Of a DNA stretch of 64,000 nt, positions 1 through 11,652 are shown piece after piece (positions within the stretch are counted from its first letter, which is position 1; each line of letters begins with the position of its first letter). Source of the DNA: Eustoma russellianum (taxonomy: Eukaryota; Streptophyta; Magnoliopsida; Gentianales; Gentianaceae); the NCBI GenBank assembly GCA_036186865.1, contig AP025043.1, forward strand, positions 32,051,236-32,115,235, in the 5' to 3' direction. The notes under the pieces are model-generated. The model did not search any database. It saw only the letters and a list, made by a program, of their open reading frames with translations, and was not told the DNA's origin. The translations under genes and the position numbers were made by a program.

Positions 1-899
1 TATATATATATTATGTTATACATAATATATATATAATATATACTTTAAATTTCAGCACTTGGCTGATTTAAAGTGGTACCATAAACATGTGACAAAATTA
101 AAATTGGAATCATCACATTTTGGCCTAAATGTGGGGTGATTTGTGTGTGCCAACATGGAAAGTATTTTTGCCTGATTTTTCAGTGTATGGCACGAAATTT
201 CCATCAATTTTTGATGTATATGGGCTGGCCATTTATTTATGGCAAGTACGTGACACGTTGGCGAAGTTTCGGTATTCGCCCGATACGACAAATTTCGGTT
301 TAGAACCTTTTATCGTGTCGTATTTAATTTGTCATCACCATATCTTATATCATATGATATAAGATCTGAATATACTCATATATATGAGTTAAGTATAGTG
401 GTGTGACGTAAACGTACGTTCGTAAGATATATAACGTGTCGATAGTACGTTGGAATACATGTGTATGTGCCTTTTATAAAAAAAACTGAAAATATAGTAT
501 ATATATATATGTATAAAACGTGTGAAATGAATGTGGGGAGGAGGAGAGGACTTTCCTTCCATAGCCATGTTGCCTTTATGTCTTTTCCAAATGCATCTTC
601 CTTTAATGAACTACTTAGTTTATTAAACTAAGTACTTCACTTAATGAACTACTTTAGTTCATTAATTGTGACACCTGAAAATAGTATAAACTCAACAAAT
701 GTTCGCCATATGATGTAAGCTTTAAAGCTTCATGGCTCGTTAGTACGGCAACATAATATATAAGCTAAATAAGGCAAGTTATCATGCATACATGTACACT
801 TGTGTATATATATATATATATATACTCAGCGTTTATATATATATATATATATATTCAAATTTCTTATTTTGAAATCACTCAAACCCTCATATTTCTACA
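1..899 (-). repeat. Element A 3' LTR, truncated by window edge
   Basis: Matches 8450-9344 almost base for base and ends TTTCTACA at 899, directly before the pyrimidine-rich tract that is the element's polypurine tract on the minus strand. It contains TA microsatellites near 495-520 and 810-855 and a perfect palindrome at 344-363. The short reading frames inside it are chance frames in LTR sequence. Confidence 0.93.
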
Positions 900-1125
900 A
901 TCTCCCCCTTTTGATGATTTTCAAAATAACTAGTGTACATGATTTAAGTGTTACCTCTCCCCCTTGAATTATGCACAGATTTGAAATTTGAATTTCGAAT
1001 TTCAAATCCGGCTCCCCCTTGATTCATGCAATTAGGATCAATCAGTGATCTCTCTCCCCCTTAAATCTCTCTCTCCCCCTTAAATCATGCTTCTCTCTCT
1101 CCCTTTATTTTGGAAAGTTAATCAA
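900..1125 (-). other. Element A polypurine tract and repeated PPT-like motifs
   Basis: Read on the minus strand, the block adjoining the LTR (900-912) is AAGGGGGAGAT, the expected plus-strand primer. Four further AAGGGGGAG-type motifs follow within about 180 bases (near 957-964, 1012-1019, 1055-1062 and 1074-1081). The same multiplication of the motif is seen upstream of the 3' LTR in related element B. There is no envelope-like reading frame between pol and the LTR. Confidence 0.8.
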
Positions 1126-1156
1126 AAGATTCTTGTCAAAAGGAAAGTAAATCAAA

Positions 1157-4100
1157 TTAAATCACATCAACAGGAAGCATGCCTAATTTAGAACGGAGAG
1201 ATTCAAATGTGGCTTGATTTAAGGCCTTTGTAAATATATCCGCTACTTGCGATTCTGTGCGTACGTGATTTATGACAATATTACCATTGTTAACGTGATC
1301 ACGAAGAAAATGATAGCGAACTTCTATATGCTTAGCCTTAGAGTGTAATACGGGGTTCTTAGACAAGTTTATTGCACTCATACTATCACAATATATAGGA
1401 ATTTTATCTACGGTAATTCCAAAGTCCGAAAGTTGTTGTTTTATCCACAACAACTGTGTGCAACAAAGGCTAAGAGCCATATACTCAGCCTCAGTAGTGG
1501 ACAAAGCAACACTTGCTTGCTTTTTGGAAAACCATGAAATAAGGGAATTTCCTATAAATTGGCAAGTTCCGCTCGTGCTTTTCCTATCTATCTTGCAGCC
1601 ACCATAATCTGCATCAGTGTAAGCATGTAAGTCGAATGTAGAATCCTTATCGTACCAAATACCTAAGGTGGGCGTGTGCTTTATATAACGGAATATTCTT
1701 TTTACCGCATTCAAGTGTGACACCTTAGGTTGACTTTGAAAACGAGCACACATGCATACGCTAAACATAATGTCAGGCCGACTAGCAGTTAAATATAGTA
1801 AAGAACCTATCATAGATCTATATAATCCATTATCAACATCTTTACCATGTTCGTCTTTGTCTAATTTAGTAGTGACACTCATAGGCGTGGGGGATGGTTT
1901 CAAATTTTCAAAATTGAACTTCTTGATCATGTCGTTTACGTACTTAGCTTGGCTTATATGAATTCCTTTACTCGTTTGCTTAATCTGCAAGCCAAGAAAA
2001 TAATTAAGTTCACCAACCATAGACATTTCAAATTCAGCTTTCATACAATTTTCAAAATCTTTAACAAGTCTATGTGAGGTAGAACCGAAAATAATGTCAT
2101 CTACGTAAATTTGAATAATAAGTAAATCTGATTTTTCTTGTTTCAAAAATAGTGTACTATCTATAGTACCACGTTTAAAATTATTTTCTAAAAGAAAAGT
2201 GGCAAAACGATCATACCATGCTCTCGGCGCTTGCTTTAGGCCATATAGTGCCTTCTTTAGTTTGTACACGTGATCTGGATGTTTCAAATCTTCAAAACCG
2301 GGTGGTTGCTTCACGTATACTTCTTCTTGTATAAATCCGTTTAGAAAAGCACTTTTGACGTCCATTTGATATAATTTAAAATCTTTCATGCAAGCAATAG
2401 CAAGTAAGAGTCGTATAGCTTCTAAACGTGCTACGGGTGCAAATGTTTCATCGTAGTCTATTCCTTCTTCTTGATTATATCCTTGAGCTACGAGTCTTGC
2501 TTTATTTCTAACGACCTTTCCTTCTTCATTCATTTTGTTCCTAAATACCCACTTTGTGCCTATAATTGTCTTATCTTGTGGTCGTGGCACTAAATCCCAT
2601 ACATCATTTCTAACGAATTGATTAAGTTCGTCATGCATAGCATCAATCCAAGATGAATCACTCAAAGCATCATGCACATTTTTGGGCTCAATTTCAGAAA
2701 TCATAGCATGAAATTCATTTATTTCATCCGAAGTGATTCTTCTACGTGGTCGCACACCGTGAGTGATGTCGCCTATGATGAGATCATGTGGGTGATCTCT
2801 ATGCCATCTTGGTTGATTATTTTCTAAGTTATCATGCGTTTCTATATGATCATGCATTTCTAGTGTCTCATTCATCTCATGCATATCAAAAGAATCATTA
2901 TCTTCATCCAAAACGGGTTTTAATTCAAAATCATCATCATGTTCCTTTTCTTTATCAATCTCTCCAAATTCATTGAATTTAACATGAATAGATTCTATGA
3001 TTTGTCTAGTGATAGGATCATAACATCTATATGCTTTTGAATTTATGGAATACCCAATAAAAATGCACTCAATTGATTTGGATTCAAATTTATCTAAGTT
3101 GTCTTTTGTATTTAAGACAAAACATTTGCATCCAAACACACGAAAATAATCTATCTTAGGCATGCGATCATTCAAAATTTAGTAAGGCGTCTTGTTTATT
3201 TTCTTTCTTATAGATAGGCGATTCACAATATAGCATGCACAATTTACGGCTTCCGTCCACAGAAATCTAGGCAATTTATTTTCGCAAAGCATGGTTCTAG
3301 CGATTTCTTGTAGTGTGCGATTCTTTCTTTCTACTACTCCATTTAATTGTGGAGTTCTAGGTGGCGAAAACTCATGTTTAATTCCTTTTTCTTCACAGAA
3401 CGAAATCATTTCTTTGTTTTTAAACTCACCGCCTCTATCGCTTCTTATTCTTTTCACATTTACGCCGTATTGATTTTCAAGTTGTTTAATTAATTTAGCG
3501 ATTTCTACGGCGCTATCATCCTTATGTGCAAGAAATAAAGTCCAAGTATAACGAGAAAAGTCATCAACAATCACGCATGCATAGTGACGCCCACCAAGGC
3601 TTGTAGTGCGACTAGGACCAAACAAATCGATATGCAATAATTCTAGTATTCTAGTCGTGCTTATCTCATTTTTAGACTTTAGTGACTCACGTGTTTGTTT
3701 GCCTTTTATGCAAGATTCACACAACTGAAAGTTGTCTAAATCAAGCGTAGGCAATCCCCGTACTAGGTTCTTTCGTTGTAATTTTTCTAGTGTAGAAATA
3801 CCTATGTGTCCTAAACGTCTATGCCACAAATTCACATTGGGTTCATTTGACATAAAACATTTAACTTTAGCGTCTACTACATCATCCATAGATAGTGTGA
3901 ATATATTTCCTTCATGTTTTCCTTTTAAAACGGTTTCTCCATTTTTATTTATTATATTACAATAAGGGTGAGTAAAACACACATTAAAACCATTGTCAAC
4001 AAATTGAGAAATACTAAGAAGATTGTAAGATAAGTTGCTTACCAAAAACACGTTGGAGATTTGAAGTGTATTCAGATTTCCAATCGTACCTTTACCAATG

Positions 4101-4258
4101 ATCTTGCCTTCATTGTTGTCTCCAAAGGTCACGGATCCGCCTTTTGTGACCCTCTTTAATTTGGAGAATAGGCTCGGGTCACCCGTCATGTGCCTCGAGC
4201 AACCACTGTCAAGGAACCACTTTATTGATGTGTCTTTTGATGAGTGGTCTCCCTGCAA
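1157..4258 (-). pseudogene. pol: Element A pol: protease, integrase, RT, RNase H with one in-frame stop
   Basis: One continuous minus-strand frame of about 1,030 codons, broken only by a TAA at 3181-3179. The first part (359 aa) has the aspartic protease motif DSGCSRHMTG near residue 18, a GAG-pre-integrase zinc region (HRRLGHI ... CESC), and the integrase core with the DDFSR and SDRGGEF motifs. The second part (672 aa) has the end of integrase, the reverse transcriptase with AFLNG and the catalytic YVDD, and an RNase H ending near the LTR (DADYGG, STTEAEYMAL). The stop replaces a lysine: fragment J at 63017-63397 has PYKILNDRM at this point. The reading frame downstream of the stop carries an ORF call beginning at a TTG, which is not a real start. 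Length and domain order are those of SIRE-lineage copia. Whether pol was made by readthrough or frameshift from gag cannot be told. Confidence 0.92.
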
Positions 4259-4313
4259 TGTGAAAAGGTGATTTAGGTACCCTTTTAATTTTGGGTCCTT
4301 TCGAGTTAGTTAA

Positions 4314-6229
4314 TCACCTTTTAGTAAAGGTACCTTTCGGTACCCATACTTGGGTGATCCTTCTCGGTCTATCAGATGGCAAGAAAGTAGATGAAGGTGC
4401 GATATAGTATACATGTGGTGCATGTACTTTGGGTCTTTGCCCAAGGACTCCTCTATACTCATTGTATGAAGGACGTTTGTGATATGTCCTTGTGTGTGTG
4501 TGCGTAGTGCGTGGATGATATGTATTTCGTGTATGCATTGATCTCTTCTTCTCATATCTATATGGTACAACATTATATTTCACATGATATGAGGGAGTGG
4601 GGCGTGTGGAAGGGGGCGCTTTTTGCGTCATCTTAGACGCCACTTGATGCTTAGGGGTGTCTACATTTTTAGACACAACAAACTTGGTTGGTTTGGTTGA
4701 TACTTCGTTAGTATCAACGTACCCCAATCCAGTTTTGTCACTGTCATGCTTTTGCGATAATATGATGCGATGCAGCATGTTTGACCCTGTATCGAATTGT
4801 TTCATCATTTTCTCTAAGTCTGCATTCCTTGATTTCAAATTTGAAGTCTCGGATTTCATTTCATTATTTTGAGAAGTTAATGATGAGATCTCGGTTTTTA
4901 ATGCAGTGATGACACATGAAGACTCTTTCTTTGAATCGCTTAATTGAGCGACAAGATTCTCGTTAGAAGATTCTAACAGTTTCTTGTCTTCAATTAAACG
5001 TTTCTTTTCTTTTGCGAGAGTCTTAGTAAATTTATGTAATTCAAGATACTGACTAAAAAGATCATCATAAGAAGGTTCAGAGTCAGAGTCAGAATCGGAT
5101 GATACCTCGTTAGACGCCTTTGAAGCGAAGCAAACTTGAGTGGTCTCCTCTTCGGTCTCAGTTTCAGAGTCTGATGAGTCACTCCATGTGGAGGCCTTTA
5201 GTGCACGTTTCCTTTGTTTAGGATCTGAGACGAGTCTATTTTTGTTCCGCTCCTTGTCAGGGTATTTATTAGTTTGCTTTTCTTTGTTTGGGCAGTCATA
5301 TGATAAGTGTCCGAGTTTGCCGCATTCATAACATTTAATGTCCTTATCATTTGACTTGTTTTTATTTCTCTTAGATGTAGTGCCCTTGTTTTTATTTCTA
5401 AATGACTTTCTCATGAATCTTCTTAGTCCTTTAGCCAATAGAATCAAATCATCATTATCTGATTCGGAATAACTATTATCTACGTGATCGGAGGGAGGGG
5501 AGACGTATTCATTTGATTTAAAAGCAATTGTCTTACCTTTTTTGGTTGATTCCGATTTCCGAATAATAAGTTTGTTTTCATAAACTTTGAGTGAACCAAT
5601 AAGTTCTTCCATTTTTATTGACTTAGTCTCCTTGCTTTCTTCTATAGCAGTCACTTTAGGATCCCATTCCGAAGGAAGGCTCCGTAGGACTTTCTGTACC
5701 TTTTCCTGCGTAGTAAAAGCCTTACCAAGAGACTCAAGAGAGTTATAGATGTTAGTCAAACGAAGATCCATATCTACAATTGACTCATTAGGCAACAACT
5801 TAAAAGACTCAAGAGTAGACATGAGCATATTAATTTTAGACTCTTTTACTTGACTTGTGCCTTCGTGTTTCATTTCTAAGATTCTCCACATTCTTGTGCA
5901 CTCGAACAATTCGACACATAACTAGACTCACTCTTACTTAAACCATTTAAGAGTAACTGCATGGCCTTAGCATTCATACTCAGTTTCTTTTTATCTTCAC
6001 TAGTATATTCTTGTCTAGTTTTAATAACTTCTAAGGTAACTCCGTCTACAGTGGATACATTAGATGGGACATATGGACCATCTTCAATTATTGACCAAAG
6101 ATCTATATCTATAGCCATAAGAAAAAGTTTCATCCTAAGTTTCCATTGAATAAAAGACTCACCGTCAAAAAGTGGAGGCCTTTGGCTCGACATACCTTCT
6201 TGTTCGGTTTTGAGATTTGTGGATGCCAT
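4314..6229 (-). pseudogene. gag: Element A gag: capsid/nucleocapsid protein, frameshifted
   Basis: The start is the ATG at 6229, which opens MASTNLKTEQEGMSSQRPP, 40 bases past the primer site. The first 117 aa and the following 531 aa are the two halves of a copia gag (UBN2-type) domain that change frame in the 5876-5909 overlap, consistent with loss of one base in an A run. The second half carries the CCHC zinc knuckle CYECGKLGHLSYDC, an acidic serine-rich stretch, a predicted coiled coil (KEKKRLIEDKKLLESS and neighbours), and a C terminus with TQVWVPKG typical of SIRE gag. The second half is not in frame with pol, whereas the first half is. A second shift near 4258-4314 is therefore implied, or a programmed frameshift; the former is simpler. 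Confidence 0.88.
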
Positions 6230-6269
6230 CTCACTGAATCGTTGGATTCCTTGTAGTGAGTATTTCTGC

Positions 6270-6281
6270 GCTCTGATACCA
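6270..6281 (-). other. Element A primer binding site (tRNA-iMet type)
   Basis: On the minus strand this reads TGGTATCAGAGC, complementary to the 3' end of initiator tRNA-Met. Two bases (6282-6283) separate it from the LTR, as is usual for copia. Confidence 0.93.
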
Positions 6282-6283
6282 CT

Positions 6284-9200
6284 TGTAGGATCTGCAAGGC
6301 ACCACTAGAAGGGGGGGGGGTTGAATAGATGGTGCGGAAAGTGTGCTTTTTAAAATTTCTTTAACCTTGAACAATTCAAGTTCTGAAAACAGATTCTGTT
6401 TTCAGGACCTGTTTTAAAACGTTTTTAAAACCAGGTTAGAGATCTCCAAAAATTATGAAATTTTGAGAGAACTTAGCCTCAGATGTTATGAGGGTCTCCT
6501 AAAAATTTCAAATCAAAATTCAACCTTTAACCTCTTCAAAAACCGTTGGCACTCAGATTGTGCAAATCTGCCAGAAACGGTAGATGGTTTTGAAAAATTA
6601 ATTCCTATTTGTGTGAATGTCCAAATGATCTGAATATTTGACCAATAACTCCTCACACACTATATTGAAATGGGTTTGAAACAGTTTTTGAAAATTCTTT
6701 TGGGAAGTAGGTCAAATACCACCAAAGTCTCAACCTTTGCAAGTCTGAAAATCAGACTGCACTAGTCTCAGAACTTTTGATGTTTGATTGACCTATACTT
6801 GTCCAAAAGGGTTGAAACTTGTGCCAAATTAACCCTAGAACGTTTATGTATGTTTCTGGAAATTTTTATAATTTTTAGAAAACTTTTACTATTTTTGCGA
6901 ACGTGAACAATATGAGTGAACAGCGCAGAAACTGAAACGTAAATGCAGAAAGTAAATTGCACCAAGAATTTTATACTGGTTCGGTTATAAACAACCTACT
7001 CCAGTCTTCAAGGAACACCTTCCTTGGTTCACACTAATTTCACACACGCAGTACACCTTACCGCAGGGTTGATAGAGTTACACCTTAACTCCAACCCTTA
7101 CAAACCTTGTATTGCTAGTACAATTTGCACGAACACCACCACCTCGCTAGAATGAAGATTGATCACACCTTGATCAATCTTTACAAAGATGAATGAATGG
7201 TGGTTTCTATGAAGCCTATTCAAGAATGAAAGAAGTAAAGTACAATAGGCTTTTTACAAGAAAAGAAAGAAAGAAGATGTAGGAGAAAAGAGGCTTGGCA
7301 CTTTGATCACTTTAGAATGCAATTCTTGGTGTTATTTTTGTTTGTTCTTCTCTTCCTCCCTTATAGGTCCAGCCGTCCCCCATGCAGCCTTCTCCCCTCT
7401 TGAAACTTTCCTTTTAAGTGCTTGAGAGGGTGTGAGACATCATGGTAACAATGTTTTGCTTACTTGGCATCACTCCATTGGACCATCATTTAGTCATTGC
7501 TTACTTGGCACCTTTTGATTGGCTCAATGTTGTCATCATTTGATGACATGGATAATCTGAAATAAACACTAAATATATGCCAAATAATCAATTATTAAAT
7601 CATGCCATAATAGTCATATTTTGTCATAAAGTGCAAGACAAAATATCTTCCTTCCAACCTTGCAAAAATCGGCCATACCTATAATTCAATGCTGAAATTT
7701 TCAGCATTTACCACATGAAATAAATCCAGATTTCTTCCATTTTTCTTTGAATTTTTTCCATAAAAATACATCAATTGTTTAAGGTAAGTCTTGCTACAAG
7801 ATGAAGAATGAACTTGGACACCAAAAGAGGGTCACATTCGGCCACAACCATCTTCACACATGCTGAAAAATTTCAGCATGTGTGATATGAAGAATATCAC
7901 ACTTAATAACCTTACATACAATTCAAATCATTTCCATAACTCCTTTGATTTATTCTTTAATGAAAAATTGACAATTTATCTTCCTTAAGCCTTAAGAATT
8001 CGGCCACTAGGTACGTGACATGCTGAAATTTTCAGCATGTGACATAAGAGAGGTATATGTTGAATACTTACCTTTTGTAGCTTCTCTCTTTGATTCATCA
8101 ACATTGTATGATTGATCCTTGACCAATCAACATGCCAACAAGGCTCCACATGTGCTTCATCTCAGCTGTGTAGGCGTTTATAATATGTATATACATGTGC
8201 TGAATTTTATTTTTGCTAACTTTGTAAAATAGTGCACATTTAATAATACACACATGTAATATTCCAATCAGCCCTTAATTTAATTATCTAGAATACTTTA
8301 AGATGTATATTATATGTAAAATGTGTCTAGATACGTGTCACATCATGGTCAAGAAAAACGTTCCATGTTGAGTGCGTAGAAAACCGAATTTTCGATATTT
8401 ATCGATTACCCCGATTTTTCTCTAATTTAAATTCCAACTTTTGCACATGCTATATATATTATGTTATACATAATATATATATAACATATACTTTAAATTT
8501 CAGCACTTGTCTGATTTAAAGTGGTACCATAAACATGTGACAAAATTAAAATTGGAATCATCACATTTTGGCCTAAATGTGGGGTGATTTGTGTGTGCCA
8601 ACATGGAAAGTATTTTTGCCTGATTTTTCAGTGTATGGCACGAAATTTCCATCAATTTTTGATGTATATGGGGCTGGCCATTTATTTATGGCAAGTACGT
8701 GACACGTTGGCGAAGTTTCGGTATTCGCCCGATACGACAAATTTCGGTTTAGAACCTTTTATCGTATCGTATTTAATTTGTCATCACCATATCTTATATC
8801 ATATGATATAAGATCTGAATATACTCATATATATGAGTTAAGTATAGTGGTGTGTGACGTAAACGTACGTTCGTAAGATATATAACGTGTCGATAGTACG
8901 TTGGAATACATGTGTATGTGCCTTTTATAAAAAAAACTGAAATATAGTATATATATATGTATAAAACGTGTGAAATGAATGTGGGGAGGAGGAGAGGACT
9001 TTCCTTCCATAGCCATGTTGCCTTTATGTCTTTTCCAAATGCCATCTTCCTTTAATGAACTACTTAGTTTATTAAACTAAGTACTTCACTTAATGAACTA
9101 CTTTAGTTCATTAATTGTGACACCTGAAAATAGTATAAACTCAACAAATGTTCGCCATATGATGTAAGCTTTAAAGCTTCATGGCTCGTTAGTACGGCAA

Positions 9201-9344
9201 CATAATATATAAGCTAAATAAGGCAAGTTATCATGCATACATGTACACTTGGTATATATTATATATACTCAACGTTTATATATATATATATATATATATT
9301 CAAATTTCTTATTTTGAAATCACTCAAACCCTCATATTTCTACA
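6284..9344 (-). repeat. Element A 5' LTR (about 3.06 kb)
   Basis: It begins in window orientation with TGTAGGATCTGC next to the primer site and ends TTTCTACA at 9344. It includes a poly-G run near 6309-6318, the short repeated word 'tgctgaaa(a)tttcagca' around 7860-8035, and TA microsatellites. No gene is seen. Its 8450-9344 part is duplicated at 1-899. Confidence 0.9.
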
Positions 9345-11348
9345 CATACCACTATATATGTATGTGCGGTGTATATGATATATGCGTATGAAATGTATAA
9401 ATACCTACATGCGTTTACATAAGAGGATATATATATATATATATAGTACACATAGGCGTGTATATGTATGCATACATACATATGCTAATCTTGGAATACA
9501 ATAAAATAAAGAAAACAATATAGTACATGAATTAAAATTACAAGAAATATCAAGTTGCCCAAGAAGCCCAAAAATCGGCCAAGGCATGCAAGGATTCTAG
9601 AATCCTCTTGATTTTTCAATCCATTATTAGAAAATTTAAATAGCTAAATAGAAAACAAAATAGACATGCATTTAAAGAACAAGTAAGACAACTCATTAAA
9701 GGAGGAGGGAAGTATGGTTGATGTCATAAAGACCCCAACCCAAACCGCCCCTTTATGTCTAGCCATGGAGGATTTTTTAAATCCTACCATGGTTACTTTT
9801 TCCTTAGAACCAAGAATAAGATAACCATGGTTTGATAAAGTAACTTGGGTTAGCATCAATTAACCATAGTTGAAATAAAGTAACCAAGGTTATTACTAAC
9901 CTAACCTTGATTAACACTCATGAGAACCTAACCCTCCTATTTCTCCCTCCAAAACCGTCCACCCCCTTCCCAAGTCCCTAACATGTTTTGATTTTAAACT
10001 CTTCTAGAAACATCTACCTTCTTGTCATCTTGAGATTCCTCTCAGATACATTCAAGCAAGAGCATAACACTTAGACAACCCTCCATCTCCCTCACCAACA
10101 ATTCGGCCCCTTCATCTTGAAGGATAGGAGTTCAACTTCACTTTCAAGACTCAAGAAGACATCTAGGTAAGTCTTGTTCCAAACCTCCTTAAGTACATTC
10201 TTATGTTGGAAAACAATGAAGCTCACATGAACTCTTGTTCTTCATACCAAAACCGTGGCTTCCATGGTTCAAATAGGTGAAAGCCTTCAACTTTCATAGG
10301 AGGTGATACCTTGGAGTGCTTGCATCTCCATTCCAAGCTCATTTTGGTAAGATGCTCTAGCCCTCAAACATATCATATTTACTCTATTGACTAAAGACTA
10401 ATCTTTTCCTTCCATTTCCCATAAAACCGTACGCTCAAGGTGAAGAAGGAGAAGGATTTCAACTCAACTCACTCCATAACCAAGCAAAGACAAGAGCTTT
10501 AGCTTGAATAAAAAAGTTATACAATGGTCTCTCATGATTTATTTAAAGAGTTAGTGACTTGAATGCTTAGAGGTCCTTAAGATTTGATCTTTAGTTGAAT
10601 ATCTTAAGTTTGAGACTATATCTTAGTGACTCCCTAAGAACAATGCCTTGAATGTGATTTATTCCTTCAAAGATGGAGTCTTTTCCTATATGCATTATGG
10701 AATTAGGCTGATCTAGAGTGAAATAAAGTTCACCTAAGTAGGTTTAGACAAGACTAACTTGTGAATGTAACACGAAAGGTCTTAAGAAAAGTATACATGT
10801 GAAAGATAGGAGCTTTATGAGATTGATGATAAGATTAGACTAAGATGACTCTTGAATGTGAATGCATGCTTGAATATGTGTTGTAAAATGTGGTTAAGGC
10901 ACCACACAAGTTTCGGCCTAAAGGATGGAATAGAAGGTGAGCATGGACTTTTGACTTGTATAGATGNNNNNNNNNNATGCCAAGATAGAATGGATCGAGG
11001 ACGAGCCAAGGGTACCTTATCCATAGGCAAGAAGATATGAAGGGAGCTAAGCTTAAGGACTTTTGTGCTGCCAAGATGTTTTGTATTATGACTATGTTTG
11101 AATTCTCTGGATTTCAGTTATGTTATTTTGGGGGACTACTACTTTTGGGAACTTAGTAAATTAGTGATGCATGTTTAATTTGAAAAGTTTTAATTCTGCC
11201 TAAATTTTACTACCATGTTGAATGTTAGCATGGGAGTCTGCGACTTATGTTATGGATGTTCGCATGTTATGCATGACGCCTTGTACTCTCCTTAGTAAAT
11301 TACGGCGGGTGCACCGTATCCGGACGAGGCCCGGGTGGGGCGCTACTA
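9345..11348 (+). repeat. Element C 5' LTR, remaining part
   Basis: Its start is homologous to 16623-16709 and its end to 22706-23055 and 24522-24896 of the 3' LTR. Segment 9444-10616 is absent from the 3' LTR but resembles part of the LTR of element D, so it is original LTR sequence. It ends GCTACTA just before the primer site. A gap of ten N lies at 10967-10976. No gene is seen. Confidence 0.88.
10967..10976. other. Assembly gap (10 N), probably under-sized
   Basis: The flanks match the element C 3' LTR at positions ending ~23055 and beginning ~24522. The 3' LTR has about 1,467 bases between those points, including a ~190-bp degenerate repeat and a 43-bp tandem array, exactly the kind of sequence that breaks assembly. 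Confidence 0.85.
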
Positions 11349-11351
11349 TGG

Positions 11352-11363
11352 TGGTATCAGAGC
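11352..11363 (+). other. Element C primer binding site
   Basis: TGGTATCAGAGC, complementary to the 3' end of initiator tRNA-Met, a few bases after the LTR end. Confidence 0.92.
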
Positions 11364-11652
11364 CCAGGCTCAAGATTTCGGGCAGAACATAGGATTAAGT
11401 TATGATCTTAGCAATCTAAGTTTGATCTTAGATCTAAGTCATGATCTTAGATGAGTGATGGCCTTAGACTAGGACCACGTAGACCGGGTTTAGGATGTAA
11501 CTTAATAAAGAATCCTGAACTATGAAAGCTAGGTCTATGACATAAGACGTGCCATTTCCTTCCATATTTTAAAATTTTCGAATTATGGTCCTTTGTCAAA
11601 TAAATTGATTTTATTCCGATATTCTAAATAGACGATAAACCCATAAGTGCAG

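Larger units (their letters stand above)
1..9344 (-). mobile_element. Element A: SIRE/Maximus-like Ty1/copia retrotransposon, left end outside window
   Basis: Two long direct repeats (1-899 and 6284-9344) flank a minus-strand interior with gag, protease, integrase, reverse transcriptase and RNase H in copia order. LTR termini are TGTAGAAA...CCTACA on the element strand. A tRNA-iMet-type primer site and a polypurine tract abut the LTRs. The LTR is about 3.06 kb, and its first 2.16 kb (in window orientation) lies left of the window for the other copy. The two LTR copies differ by only a few substitutions and short indels over ~890 bp, so insertion was recent. It lies inside the 5' LTR of gypsy element C: gypsy sequence resumes at 9345, the base after the LTR, and matches the C 3' LTR around 16623. 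The expected 5-bp target copy on the right would be CATAC (9345-9349). Confidence 0.93.

Noticed and set aside
6270..6281. tRNA genes at the TGGTATCAGAGC sites
   Set aside because: Only the short complement of a tRNA 3' end is present at each site, abutting LTRs; they are primer sites.
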